Shown here in pieces: positions 29,889 to 40,509 of a DNA stretch of 64,000 nt; within the stretch, counting starts at the first letter, position 1, and each line of letters opens with the position of its first letter. Origin of the DNA: Moorena sp. SIOASIH. GTDB lineage: Bacteria > Cyanobacteriota > Cyanobacteriia > Cyanobacteriales > Coleofasciculaceae. The notes below the pieces were generated by a model, which had not been told where the DNA came from, did no database searches, and saw nothing but the letters and a program-made list of their open reading frames with translations. The translations under genes were made by a program, and so were the position numbers. The stretch spans positions 1,240,001 through 1,304,000 of the forward strand of contig NZ_JAAHIH010000003.1 in the NCBI RefSeq assembly GCF_010671925.1. The letters run 5' to 3'.

Positions 29889-32800
29889 CTAATTGGCTCC
29901 TAGTTGTTCTGCCAGCCTTTTAGCAATATCGTCTATTTCGATAAGTTGCTCGCTTTCATCTGCTACCTCCTCTTTTTCAGCTAGTAAGTCTTTAACTAAA
30001 TAATCTACCAGTTTCTCTACCTTGGGATAATCAAAAGCCAGAGAAGATGGCAGTGAACAATCTAAACTGGATTGCAACTTATTCCTCAACTCAACAGAAC
30101 TTAAAGAATCCATCCCCAGGTCAAAAAAGCCTGTTGCTAAGGCAATCGATTCGGGATTATTGATTCCTAATACCAGAGCTAATTGACGACGGACATGAGC
30201 TACTAATAAAGAGCGACGTTCGTTAGGTGCTGTTGCCTCCAGCTTTAACAGAAATTCTGACTTAGACGTTTCAGAAGTGGTTTGGATTGTTTCCTGCCAA
30301 TCTGCCAAGAAAGGCCATTGGGCTAATCTCTCCTGCCATCCTGACCACTCAAGGGGAACCACTCCTACTTCTACATCCTCACCACTCATCAGTAGTTCTA
30401 GAGACTCTAATACCTGAGTTGGAGATATTACACCCATACCCTGCTTGGATGCCCTCATATCCGCACCCCTTTCTGCCGCCTCTCCCACTTGAGCAACGGC
30501 TCCCCAATGAATGCTCAATCCCGACAATCCCATCCCGCGACGATAATGGGCTAACCCATCAAGAAACCCATTAGCTGCCGAATGATTTCCCTGACCAGGT
30601 GAACCCAACAGAGATGCTGCCGAAGAAAACAGCACAAAAAAGTCCAATGGTTGATTTTGAGTCAATTGATGCAAATGCCAAGCACCTTGCACTTTCGGTG
30701 CCATCACCTGCTCAAAACTAGACCAACTCTGGTTTTGTAGCACTCCATCTGATAACATCCCCGCCGAATGAATCACTCCTGCTAATGGTCGGTTTGATTC
30801 CTCAATTCTCTTCCACACCTCTCTCATCGATTTCCCATCAGACACATCGGCCTTTTCCACTACCACTTCCGCTCCTGCCATTTCTAACTCTGTTATTTTT
30901 TTCCTAATAGCATCATCCGGTGAACGGCGTCCTAACAATACCAAATGTTTAGCTCCCTTAGACACCATCCAATTAGCTACCAGTAAACCCAAACCTCCCA
31001 TACCTCCTGTAATCAAATAGCTAGCTCCAGAACGGAAACTTAAAGGCTTCTGAGTCCTAGCATCAGCAAGTTGTGTTTGACTCACCACAATCTTGCCTAT
31101 ATGTTTGGCTTGCTGCATATAACGGAAGGCATCAATGACTTCCTCTATAGGAAATACCTTCACTGGTGGTGGTTGTAGTAAACCGTTGCTCAACTTATCT
31201 TTCAACCCTTGCAACATAGAATTGATTAATCCCGGTTGCTGTTGAGACTCTTTGACTAAATCCACTACAAAATAAGATACATCCGGTCTGACTGCTGCTA
31301 CTTGGCTTGAATCCCAGACTCCTCGCTTGGAGATTTCCACAAACCGACCACCAGAACTGACTACTGAGAGACCCTTGCTAATAAATTCCCCAGAAGTCAG
31401 AGAGTTGAGTACAATATTTACTCCTTGACCTTGAGTGATTGCCATCACCTGGTCAGCAAACTCCACTGTCCGGGAATTCATAATGTGTTTGACTCCCATC
31501 TGTCGTAGCGCTTCCCATTTGGGAGGACTGGCGGTAGCAAAAACTTCTGCTTCTGCTTGCTGCGCGATTTGAACCGCAGCCATCCCTGTTCCTCCGGCTG
31601 CGGCATGGATTAAAACGCGATCGCCAGCCTGAATCTTAGCCAGATGATGCAAAGCATAATAAGCTGTTAAAAAATTAGCTGGAATAGATGCTGCTTCTTC
31701 AAAGCTCAGATTTTCTGGCTTAATAACTACATAGGTAGCATCAACAGTTACATACTGACTAAAGCTGCCGTGAGCCATAGCCATAACTGTATCCCCTATC
31801 TGAAAGCCTGTGACTTTTGACCCTACAGCTACTACTTCACCCGCACACTCTCCACCAAAACTGTCCATCTCTACTAAGTGTTTTTGAGACATTCCATCCA
31901 CTTGCTGAGGGACTAATCCTAATGCAGATACTACATCTAGAAAATTCAATCCTGTTGCCTTAACTCTAATTTCTACTTCCCCTGCTCCTGGCGAGCGTCT
32001 AGTAACTGGCTCTAGGATTAAGTTATCTAAACTACCCTTCTGGGAACTTCCTAGTTTGAATGGTTGTGATGGTACCAACTGTTGTGCCACTGGTTGCTGA
32101 TGATGACTAGCCACCAATCGAGCTACATAACGACCATCTCCACGCCATGCCACCTGATCTTCGGAATCCTCTGACCAGATTTCATTAAAGAGTGCATCAG
32201 CTTGACCCTCTATAGTCTCCTCTGGGTCTAAATCTATACGAGTACAGTTTAACTCTGGATGTTCCAAGCTAATCACTTTTCCCATTCCCCACACCGAAGA
32301 TTGGGCTACTCCTGGTATTACGGGATAATTTGACGGTACTGGTTGAGCACCATTCGTTACTAACCATAACCGGGGTGATTGAGATAATCCGGCTTTGACT
32401 AAGGCTTGTACCACAGATAAGGTTGTGCCGCACCCTAGCCGAGATAAGTTTTCTAATTCTTCAGAGTTGATAGTTTTACCTAGCCCTGCTTCGGTTGTCC
32501 AACATTGTACTACTCCCGATAAAGATGGTGATTTGGCAGCTAGAGTCTCTATCAGTTGCTCAAATTCTGAGAGGTTGTCGGGGTTAATGGTAAATTCTTC
32601 CGGGGCAAGCTGTTGATAGCTCTCTCCTGCAAATACTAAGGTACAAACGTCTCCTACTGAGCGCAGTTGGCTAGCTAAGTGTTGAGCAATTCCTTGAGTG
32701 TCTGCTAGTATCAACCAACCTTTCGATGTCTCCTTCGTTTGTTCATTGGTTGTGGTAGCTGCTTGGGCTACAATCACCGTTTGCTCTGACAAAGCTTTTG

Positions 32801-35800
32801 CCATTCCCTCCACTTCTGGCAAGGTAACTACTTGAGTAAAACCTGTTTCACTCAACACCTTTTGCCACTGCTGGCGACTCAGCAGTGGGTAGTCTGGTCG
32901 TAATTCATAATCACTGAATTTCCACCATCCTTCTAATAGTCCAAAGATTAAATCCGCCCACCTAATCCGAGTTGTTGCTTCATACAAGACCAACATTCCC
33001 CCTGGTGCCAACAGTTGCCGCACATGGGATAAGGTTTGCTTGAGACTTGCGGTTGCATGGAGGACATTGGCCGCAATAATTACATCATATTGATGAGATT
33101 CAAATCCTTGGCTGGTCGGGTCTACCTCTATATCTAAGGTTTGATAGCCCAGGAATCGATAATCCCGGAATTTCTCTTGGGCTTTACTGGTGAACAATGC
33201 CCCAATATCGGTAAATATATATTCTGTTTGGTTGGGATTGAGATGGGGCAGAATATAGCTAGTTGTCCCTCCTGTTCCAGCTCCGATTTCCAACAACCTT
33301 ATCCCTCGGCTCGGTGGTAATTTCTCAATAGCTTGAGTGATGGTTTTTTGCACGATCGTGTTCATCACTTTCGCTACACTTGAGTCTTGATACAGTTGGG
33401 TTGCTGTGGTTAAATCTCCTTGAGGGAACACCAATTGTACTGGGTCTATTGCTCCTCTTAGTACGACCGCTAGTTGAGATGCACAACGGTCTAACAATGT
33501 CAATGTTGCTGCTTCCTCTGGATATTGACTCTGTAAACTCTGGCTTTGTTGAGTCGGGTTGACTTTCTCTAAGGTTTGTTGCACCTGCCACCGTTGTTGC
33601 TGGGACTGGAGTATTCCTACTTCTGCTAAGATTTCTAGCAAACGCTGGAACAGTCGTCGTTGGCTCGGAACTATGGCTAAACGTTGGACTGCTGCCTCCA
33701 AGTCGAAGCTCTCTGTTGGCTGGTATGACCAACCCATTGACCCCAAGGCTTGCACTATATAATCTACGCTTAATTCTTCTAAGCTCCTGCCAATTTCTGA
33801 GGTACGAACATTATCTACTTGAGTTACTAATTCTGCTAGGCTGGGAGTTAATTGTTGGGAAACTTCTACAGGAGCCAGCAAGAAATCAGGAGGTAGCAAC
33901 TTGCCCAAAAGACCTTTGGTTCTCCATTCTACTTCATACAACCAATTAGTTATTGATTCTACTTCTGTTCTTAGTAGAGTTTGTTGAGTCGCCAGTTTTA
34001 CTTGTAAACCTTTGACTGTGGCAATGATTTCTCCATCTGGACTCACTAGCGTTACTTGAGTAGTCAAACTTTCTTGAGTTTCCTCGACAGGGGTCATCAC
34101 TGATGCGTAAGCCCATAGGGAAAGTCCTGGACTACAATATACTTTGAACTGTTCTATTCCTACTGGCAGATAAGTTTTGTCACTATCTGTTTGTGGCAAT
34201 GCACTAAAAGTTACCTGCAAGGCTGCATCTAGTAATGCCGGATGGAACTGATAGTCGATGGTTTCTCCGAGCAATTCTTCAGGTAACTTAATCTCGGCTA
34301 GTGCTTGGTTTTCACCAGACCATAACTTGTATATGCCTTGGAAACTTTTGCCATAGTCTATACCAATTTGCCGACATTGTTGATAATGTTGACTGATTTC
34401 TATCGAATGACTACACTCTCTCTGGTATTTTTCCAAGTCTGTTTTAGGAGTTGTCTCTGTTTGGTCTGATCTTATTTTTCCTGTGGCATGGAGTACCCAC
34501 TTTTGTTCCTCGTTTTCTTGTTCTTGTTGTTGAGAAAATATTTGGAAATTGTAGCTTTGGTTGTCTGTTGTAGTGAGTATGGTTTGGGCTGAAAGCAGTT
34601 CTCCTGGGGGCAAAATACATCCCTGGCGAATGAAGAAATCTTCTATTACCAAATTGCGATTTCTCAATTGGTATTTTCCGGCTGCTGTAGCCATTTCTAA
34701 ATAGGCAGTCGTGGGAAATAATGCTTGATTAAATACTCGGTGGTGGCTGAGGTAGGCTGGGGAGCCTTCCCCTAGGACTGACTGAAAAATTTGTTGTTTA
34801 CTCGCACAATTGAGTTTTTGACCTAATAGGGGGTGGATATTTTGGCTTGTTGACAAATACTGTTTTTTCGGAAGACCATTATTAGTTTCTAACCAATACC
34901 TTTCTCGCTGGAAGGGATATGTCGGCAATGCTACCTTCTGACAAGCATAATCTTGCTCAAATCCTAGCCAATCTACTTGGGCTCCCTCTACATATAACTG
35001 TCCTAAACTAGAAAGCATCTGCTGCCATTCTTCTACTCCTGGACGTAATGATGGTAACCAGACACCCACCTCTTCTGGTAAACATTGCTTTCCCATGCCC
35101 AGTAATATTGGTTTAGGTCCGATTTCGAGGAATAACTCATATCCTTCCTGATCCAGAGTTGTCATGCTTTGGGCAAACCGCACTGGTTGACGCACATGAT
35201 TTACCCAATATTCGGCAGAAGTAATCTCAGTATCCACCAGTTGGCCAGTAACATTGGATATCAGTGGTATCCAAGGCTGATGGTAGGTGATTTGATTGGC
35301 TACTGCTTCAAACTCTGCCAACATTGGTTCCATCAGAGGGGAATGGAAGGCATGGGATACTTGTAGTTGTTTGGTCTTGATGCCAAGGGATTCCAGGTTA
35401 GTTGCGATCGCTCTTACTGCTTCACTATCACCAGAAATTACGATACTTTGGGGTCCGTTGATGGCTGCTATGGCTACTTTGTCTCCTAGGGACATCCCAT
35501 TCAATGTCTCTAGGACTTTTACTTCTGGAGCCATGACTGAAACCATCTCACCACCAGCAGGTAATTTCTGCATCAACCTTCCCCTAGCGGCAATGAGTTT
35601 CAAGGCATCTTCTAAACTAAATACTCCTGCTACTGTTGCTGCTACATATTCTCCTACACTGTGACCCATAACTGCATTTGGTTTAATCCCCCAGGATTGC
35701 CAGAGTTGACATAGAGCATACTCTATAGCAAATAGCACCGGTTGGGTATAGGCTGTTTGGTTCAGCAGGGAGGAATCTGATGAGTCGTCTGCTGGATAGA

Positions 35801-38800
35801 GAATTTCTCGTAATGACTTGTCCCGGAAGGTTTCTACAGTCTTGAGAATATCGTCACATTGGTTAATCGCTTCACGGAAAGTTGCTGCTTGTTGATACAA
35901 CTGCCTTCCCATGTTCACATATTGGGAACCTTGTCCTGTGAATAGGAAGGCAATTTTAGCTGTTGTGGTGTTATACTCCTGTTGTCCTGAGTAAATTCCA
36001 ACTACTTCCTCTCCCTGTTGGTGCTGTTGGAGTTTTTCGACTAATTCTTGTTGGTCAGCAGCGACAACTGCTAATCTGTGGTTGAAGTGAGTTCTTCCTG
36101 TGTTAGCTGTATAGCAGATATCAGCCAACCCTAATTCTGGATTAGTTTTGAGATAATTTTGATAACTACTCACTAACTCAGCAACAGACGTTTCTGTTTT
36201 CGCTGACAGGGTTAAGAGATGAACCGAACGTTCTAAATAATCTTCACTGTTGCCTGTTGCCTGTTGCCTGTTGCCTTTTCTGTAATCTTCACTGTTGCCT
36301 GTTGCCTGTTGCCTGTTGCCTTCTTTTAGCGCTTCTTCAATAACGATATGAGCGTTAGTGCCACTAAAGCCAAAAGAACTGACTGCGGCTCGCCTTGGTT
36401 TGCCTTCCTGTGCTTCCCAATCTTGGAATTCTGTGTTGACATAGAAAGGGCTATTGGCAAAGTCGATGTGGGGATTGGGTTGATTAAAATGTAACGAGGG
36501 AACCAATTTCTGGTGTTTGAGACACAAAATTGTCTTAATTAAACCAGAAACCCCGGCAGCAGTTGAGGCATGACCAATATTAGTCTTTACCGAGCCGATC
36601 GCACAAAACTGTTTTCGGTTAGTCCACTTAGAAAAGGTTTCGGTTAAAGCTTCAACTTCAATGGGATCTCCAAGAGATGTTGCTGTACCATGAGCTTCTA
36701 CATAACTTATCGTTTCTGGATCGATCCCAAATTGCTGATAAACCCTTTCTTCCAAGCGCGTTTGAGATTGGCTACTAGGGGCACTAATGCCATTGGTATT
36801 GCCATCATAATTGATGCCTGTACCCTTGATTACTCCGTAAATATGATCTTGATCTCGAATTGCTTGCTCGTAGCTTTTTAGTAACAGAACGCCACAACCT
36901 TCACTCCAAACTGTACCGGATGCTTCAGCATCAAAAGTTTTACAACGTCCTGCCGGAGATACCATCTGAAACTGACTCGACAGTATTTGGAAGTCTGGGG
37001 TGAGCATAGTGAAAATTCCCCCGGCGAGTGCCAGTTCACTCTCTCCCCGTTTAATACTTTCGCAAGCTTGATGAACAGCAACTAATGAAGCAGAGCAAGC
37101 CGTTTCCACAGCCACTACTGGTCCTCGAAGGTCAAGGAAATAGGCTATTCTTGCTGGTACGATCGATAGCTGATTTCCTGATAGCGCCAGTCGATGAGTC
37201 CCTAAGCCGGAATCTGATAACAACTTGCTATAATCACTCTTGACAGCTCCAACAAAGACTCCACATTGTTTGCCTTTAAGAGAATCAGGAGCATAGCCAG
37301 CATCCTCAATAGCGTGGTAAGCCTCTTCTAAAAAGATTCTTTGTTGCGGTTCGATAAACTGAGCCTCTCCTGGAGAAATCTGGAAGAATGAAGGATCAAA
37401 TTTGTCAATGTCATCTATAAACCCAGCACACTTGCAATAGGAAGTATCCGGATGTTCGGGGTCTGGATGATACCAATTTTGTCCTTCCCATCTTCCGGGA
37501 GGAGGCTCTGTTACACTATCAACTCCATTCTGTAAATTTTTCCAAAATTCTCGATAGTTTTTGGCTCCTGGATAGCGACATGATATGCCAACAATAGCTA
37601 TATCTGTATTCTGAGCTGGGGTTATTGCATCAGTCTCTTTTGTCGATTCTGGTTCTAATAATAAATTTTCTGCATTTTCTAAAGATATTTCTCCTGAACT
37701 CAGTAAAGCTAATATATTTTCTGATTGATATTTATTACTTTGTTTATTTTGACCATTATTTATTTGTTTAACTAGAAATTTTTGTTGTACTTCTTCTCCA
37801 GTAACTTCTAGTAACAGTTTTTCTGCATCTTCTAAGGAAACTTCACCAGATTGCAATTGCTGTAGTACTTCTTCTTGCTGACTCATCTGCCCTTGATTAG
37901 GTAACCGATAACTAGATGATTCTTTGTGAGAATAGATTTCTGGCATGGTCACCACTACCCTACCTATATGCTTACTCCGCTGTAGATAGCGGAAGGCTTC
38001 GACAATATCTTCCCTCGGAAAAGTTTTGTAAACTAATGGATGCAGTTCTTTATTTTCAAAGCATTGTATCAATTTTTTACAAATCTGGGAATATAATTGA
38101 TCATCTCTATTAAATTCTTCTAGCAAATCAAACGGAAAATACTTGATATCTGAGCGTTTTTGAGCAACTTGACTATGACTCCAGATGTTACGCTTGCTAA
38201 TTTCAATATATCGTCCTTCTAAAGCAATAACATCTAGATTTTTCTGAATGTATTCTCCATGAGTCAGGCTATTGAAGATAACATCTACCCCTTTTCCCTG
38301 AGTGAGTTCCCTGATCTCATTGGCAAACTCCGTAGTGCGAGAATTCATCACATGCTTTATTCCCTGTTCCCGGAGCACAGCCATCTTTTGGGGACTAGTA
38401 GTAGCAAATACTTCTGCCCCCCAAAATTGAGCTAATTGAATTGCGGCTTGTCCAGTTCCCCCTGAAGCAGCATGAATTAATACTCGTTCTCCTGACTGAA
38501 TTTTGGCTAAGTTATACAACCCGTGATAGGCAGTGAAAAAAGGAATCGGAATCGTAGCTGCCTCTATCAGCTTGAGATTGGCAGGTTTGGCTACTAGGTT
38601 GTTCGGTGAACAAATAATAAAGCTACTGAAGGCATCATGACATCCGATTACCATTACTTCATCGCCGATTTGCCATTGAGAGACCCCTGAGCCAACACCA
38701 ACAATGACACCCACAGCTTCAAAACCAAAAGTGAGATGGTCTACACTGGTAATGCCAAGCTTTGTTTGGTTATGCTCTTGCAGCATACCCAGGGCGTTGA

Positions 38801-39722
38801 GGATATCTCGGAAATTAACTGGTACAGCTTGGATTTGAACCTTGACTTCACCAACTCCAGGGACTTGATTCTCCAGAGATACCCAAGTTAGATTCTTTAG
38901 CAGGCCATAACTAGCTATTTTTAGTTGAACTGGTTGATTAGTGGTTTGATGTATTGTTTGATTTGCTACCTTTACCTGCTGGAAGGTTTTTTCATGCATC
39001 TCTAACTCCTTGCTTACCACTTCTGGCAATTTAGTGCGAATTTCCGCAGTTAAATTCTCTTTCAATGCCAGTAGAGATAATCTAGGTTTTTCGGCAATTT
39101 CTTTCGCTAGTTTCCGAGCAGAGTTTAGTACTTCCTTTCTCGGTAACACTGGAAAAGGGATACCTCGTTGAGCTAATTCTTCTCCACGATATTGCCTACC
39201 AGTGTAAATCATTTCTTGCCCTAACTCTGCCCCTAGCTTCTTGGGTAAGATGAGTGAGGTTGAGCCAACTGGGGTTAAACCATATTTCATCAGGTTATTG
39301 GCATAAAAACTTTCTCGACTCAACACGATAAAGTCGGCATATAGACCTAGATTAAAACCGCCTCCCAAGGCATGACCTTCCATCGCAGCGATGACTGGTA
39401 GCGGACAATCGAGAGCCAAGGTTAATATTTCATAAAAATCAGTAAATTTAATTTCTTCTCTGAAGATTGATTGTAACTGCTCCTGGGTGCCACCTGTAGA
39501 AAAGTAATGACTGGTTCCCGCTAGAATTACTACTTTATAAATCTGATTTTGATTAACTAATTCAAAACATCGAAACAATTTATCAATAAACTTTTGAGAA
39601 AAACTATTCCTGTTTTTCTCATCATTCATTGTAATTTGTACAATACCATCACCTAACTCTGCCAGTTGTACTACCTCAGAGTTACCATTTCCTAAGTCCT
39701 GATTCAAGTTCAGCTTTGCCAT
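29889..39722 (-). CDS. ECH2-ER-KS-AT-DH-cMT-ER-KR-ACP megasynthase (JamJ/CurF-like start)
   Basis: Begins with ECH2 (residues 1-260), the decarboxylase of HMG beta-branching, with EGHALGGGFN. A first enoyl reductase follows (LIHAASGGTGQAA, about 418), as in CurF and JamJ. A linker (about 605-700) holds two copies of a GEVSLEDAEKLLLE-like helix motif. Then comes a C-methylating module: KS (VETACSASL, about 874), AT (GHSVGEYVAA about 1355; HAFHSP about 1459, malonyl), DH (LSHHRVFNQALFP, about 1660; HPALLDAAL), C-methyltransferase (LEIGAGTGGTTSY, about 2150), second ER (LIHAAAGGTGMAA, about 2708), KR (YLITGGMGGLGL, about 2905) and ACP (FDLGMDSLSSVEL, about 3203). It should give a saturated alpha-methyl unit. 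It overlaps the end of the ECH1 gene by 13 bases, implying coupled translation. Whether the first ER acts on the branch is not visible from sequence. Confidence 0.93.
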   Translation of the reverse strand: MAKLNLNQDLGNGNSEVVQLAELGDGIVQITMNDEKNRNSFSQKFIDKLFRCFELVNQNQIYKVVILAGTSHYFSTGGTQEQLQSIFREEIKFTDFYEILTLALDCPLPVIAAMEGHALGGGFNLGLYADFIVLSRESFYANNLMKYGLTPVGSTSLILPKKLGAELGQEMIYTGRQYRGEELAQRGIPFPVLPRKEVLNSARKLAKEIAEKPRLSLLALKENLTAEIRTKLPEVVSKELEMHEKTFQQVKVANQTIHQTTNQPVQLKIASYGLLKNLTWVSLENQVPGVGEVKVQIQAVPVNFRDILNALGMLQEHNQTKLGITSVDHLTFGFEAVGVIVGVGSGVSQWQIGDEVMVIGCHDAFSSFIICSPNNLVAKPANLKLIEAATIPIPFFTAYHGLYNLAKIQSGERVLIHAASGGTGQAAIQLAQFWGAEVFATTSPQKMAVLREQGIKHVMNSRTTEFANEIRELTQGKGVDVIFNSLTHGEYIQKNLDVIALEGRYIEISKRNIWSHSQVAQKRSDIKYFPFDLLEEFNRDDQLYSQICKKLIQCFENKELHPLVYKTFPREDIVEAFRYLQRSKHIGRVVVTMPEIYSHKESSSYRLPNQGQMSQQEEVLQQLQSGEVSLEDAEKLLLEVTGEEVQQKFLVKQINNGQNKQSNKYQSENILALLSSGEISLENAENLLLEPESTKETDAITPAQNTDIAIVGISCRYPGAKNYREFWKNLQNGVDSVTEPPPGRWEGQNWYHPDPEHPDTSYCKCAGFIDDIDKFDPSFFQISPGEAQFIEPQQRIFLEEAYHAIEDAGYAPDSLKGKQCGVFVGAVKSDYSKLLSDSGLGTHRLALSGNQLSIVPARIAYFLDLRGPVVAVETACSASLVAVHQACESIKRGESELALAGGIFTMLTPDFQILSSQFQMVSPAGRCKTFDAEASGTVWSEGCGVLLLKSYEQAIRDQDHIYGVIKGTGINYDGNTNGISAPSSQSQTRLEERVYQQFGIDPETISYVEAHGTATSLGDPIEVEALTETFSKWTNRKQFCAIGSVKTNIGHASTAAGVSGLIKTILCLKHQKLVPSLHFNQPNPHIDFANSPFYVNTEFQDWEAQEGKPRRAAVSSFGFSGTNAHIVIEEALKEGNRQQATGNSEDYRKGNRQQATGNSEDYLERSVHLLTLSAKTETSVAELVSSYQNYLKTNPELGLADICYTANTGRTHFNHRLAVVAADQQELVEKLQQHQQGEEVVGIYSGQQEYNTTTAKIAFLFTGQGSQYVNMGRQLYQQAATFREAINQCDDILKTVETFRDKSLREILYPADDSSDSSLLNQTAYTQPVLFAIEYALCQLWQSWGIKPNAVMGHSVGEYVAATVAGVFSLEDALKLIAARGRLMQKLPAGGEMVSVMAPEVKVLETLNGMSLGDKVAIAAINGPQSIVISGDSEAVRAIATNLESLGIKTKQLQVSHAFHSPLMEPMLAEFEAVANQITYHQPWIPLISNVTGQLVDTEITSAEYWVNHVRQPVRFAQSMTTLDQEGYELFLEIGPKPILLGMGKQCLPEEVGVWLPSLRPGVEEWQQMLSSLGQLYVEGAQVDWLGFEQDYACQKVALPTYPFQRERYWLETNNGLPKKQYLSTSQNIHPLLGQKLNCASKQQIFQSVLGEGSPAYLSHHRVFNQALFPTTAYLEMATAAGKYQLRNRNLVIEDFFIRQGCILPPGELLSAQTILTTTDNQSYNFQIFSQQQEQENEEQKWVLHATGKIRSDQTETTPKTDLEKYQRECSHSIEISQHYQQCRQIGIDYGKSFQGIYKLWSGENQALAEIKLPEELLGETIDYQFHPALLDAALQVTFSALPQTDSDKTYLPVGIEQFKVYCSPGLSLWAYASVMTPVEETQESLTTQVTLVSPDGEIIATVKGLQVKLATQQTLLRTEVESITNWLYEVEWRTKGLLGKLLPPDFLLAPVEVSQQLTPSLAELVTQVDNVRTSEIGRSLEELSVDYIVQALGSMGWSYQPTESFDLEAAVQRLAIVPSQRRLFQRLLEILAEVGILQSQQQRWQVQQTLEKVNPTQQSQSLQSQYPEEAATLTLLDRCASQLAVVLRGAIDPVQLVFPQGDLTTATQLYQDSSVAKVMNTIVQKTITQAIEKLPPSRGIRLLEIGAGTGGTTSYILPHLNPNQTEYIFTDIGALFTSKAQEKFRDYRFLGYQTLDIEVDPTSQGFESHQYDVIIAANVLHATASLKQTLSHVRQLLAPGGMLVLYEATTRIRWADLIFGLLEGWWKFSDYELRPDYPLLSRQQWQKVLSETGFTQVVTLPEVEGMAKALSEQTVIVAQAATTTNEQTKETSKGWLILADTQGIAQHLASQLRSVGDVCTLVFAGESYQQLAPEEFTINPDNLSEFEQLIETLAAKSPSLSGVVQCWTTEAGLGKTINSEELENLSRLGCGTTLSVVQALVKAGLSQSPRLWLVTNGAQPVPSNYPVIPGVAQSSVWGMGKVISLEHPELNCTRIDLDPEETIEGQADALFNEIWSEDSEDQVAWRGDGRYVARLVASHHQQPVAQQLVPSQPFKLGSSQKGSLDNLILEPVTRRSPGAGEVEIRVKATGLNFLDVVSALGLVPQQVDGMSQKHLVEMDSFGGECAGEVVAVGSKVTGFQIGDTVMAMAHGSFSQYVTVDATYVVIKPENLSFEEAASIPANFLTAYYALHHLAKIQAGDRVLIHAAAGGTGMAAVQIAQQAEAEVFATASPPKWEALRQMGVKHIMNSRTVEFADQVMAITQGQGVNIVLNSLTSGEFISKGLSVVSSGGRFVEISKRGVWDSSQVAAVRPDVSYFVVDLVKESQQQPGLINSMLQGLKDKLSNGLLQPPPVKVFPIEEVIDAFRYMQQAKHIGKIVVSQTQLADARTQKPLSFRSGASYLITGGMGGLGLLVANWMVSKGAKHLVLLGRRSPDDAIRKKITELEMAGAEVVVEKADVSDGKSMREVWKRIEESNRPLAGVIHSAGMLSDGVLQNQSWSSFEQVMAPKVQGAWHLHQLTQNQPLDFFVLFSSAASLLGSPGQGNHSAANGFLDGLAHYRRGMGLSGLSIHWGAVAQVGEAAERGADMRASKQGMGVISPTQVLESLELLMSGEDVEVGVVPLEWSGWQERLAQWPFLADWQETIQTTSETSKSEFLLKLEATAPNERRSLLVAHVRRQLALVLGINNPESIALATGFFDLGMDSLSSVELRNKLQSSLDCSLPSSLAFDYPKVEKLVDYLVKDLLAEKEEVADESEQLIEIDDIAKRLAEQLGAN
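35314..35915. repeat. AT-domain block, copy 2 of a near-identical pair
   Basis: Matches 27494-28095 with a single mismatch (35868 here). It lies in the AT domain of the ECH2-PKS. Confidence 0.93.
36249..36322. repeat. TGTTGCC heptamer repeats, two blocks in a KS-AT linker
   Basis: Two arrays of the same heptamer (36249-36276 and 36293-36322) separated by a TAATCTTCAC spacer. They encode two copies of a GNRQQATGNSEDY stretch. This is the same position and unit as in the next PKS, but with more copies. Confidence 0.85.
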
Positions 39723-40474
39723 GGATATAACCCCTCTTTTGCAAATCGTTTAATTTTTGCTTGAATCGTCGGATCACCCAAGAGACTGGCAGATTTATTG
39801 GCAGCTATGTTTTGAGTTTCTGTTTGAATAATCCATAACTTATTCATATAGTCTTTTAATTCCTTAACCCCAGATGAGGGTAAATATCTTAAACGGCGAA
39901 TATATTGACTAATTAATTTATCAGGGTTGCTGCCATATTCATCAACTAAACTCCAGTTATAGGCTTCTGAGGCAGAAATTGGTTGAGTTGTGAGGGATAA
40001 GCGGTAGGCTTTTTGAAATCCCACTCGACGAATCAGAAATGGTAAGACACAGGCAGGTAATAAACCAAATAGTAGTTCTGATAACACGAAGGTAGTAGTT
40101 TCATCAGCAATAACCAGATCACTTGCGGCGACAAAACCCACTCCCCCTGCTTGGACTTTACCACGGACAAGGGACACAATCACCTTGCTACTTTGAGACA
40201 TCTGTTTGAGGATGTTGTAGTAGGCGTGAGCACTGATTTTGGTATCGATGATCTCGCCGTTGGCTATAGCTTGAAAATCCATCCCTGTACAAAATACCTC
40301 CGGTAGTCCTTCTATAATCACTACTTTAACAGTTTCTTCAGCTTCAACAGCTTGCAGGGCTGATAACAATTCTTGAGTCAGCTGATCGTTGATGCTATTG
40401 TTAGCTTCTGGCCGATAAATCTGGATTCTTTGTACAGCAGGTTGATAATTTATTTTTATGGTTTTATAGTACAT
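39710..40474 (-). CDS. jamI-like: ECH1: HMG-ACP dehydratase of the beta-branching cassette (JamI/CurE-like)
   Basis: A 254-residue crotonase-fold enoyl-CoA hydratase homologue. In HMG cassettes ECH1 dehydrates the HMG-ACP adduct before ECH2 decarboxylates it. Visible features are VFCTGMDF (about residues 60-67) and GKVQAGGVGFVAASDLVIAD (about 105-124), forming the oxyanion-hole and active-site region. It overlaps the ECH2-PKS start by 13 bases, as expected for partners in one step. In jamaicamide and curacin clusters this gene follows HMG synthase directly. Here a 1.7-kb IscB element separates the two, so its expression may depend on read-through or a new promoter. Confidence 0.9.
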   Translation of the reverse strand: MYYKTIKINYQPAVQRIQIYRPEANNSINDQLTQELLSALQAVEAEETVKVVIIEGLPEVFCTGMDFQAIANGEIIDTKISAHAYYNILKQMSQSSKVIVSLVRGKVQAGGVGFVAASDLVIADETTTFVLSELLFGLLPACVLPFLIRRVGFQKAYRLSLTTQPISASEAYNWSLVDEYGSNPDKLISQYIRRLRYLPSSGVKELKDYMNKLWIIQTETQNIAANKSASLLGDPTIQAKIKRFAKEGLYPWQS

Positions 40475-40509
40475 AATATTGCTTTATCAATGGTTTATCA
40501 ACCTGGATT

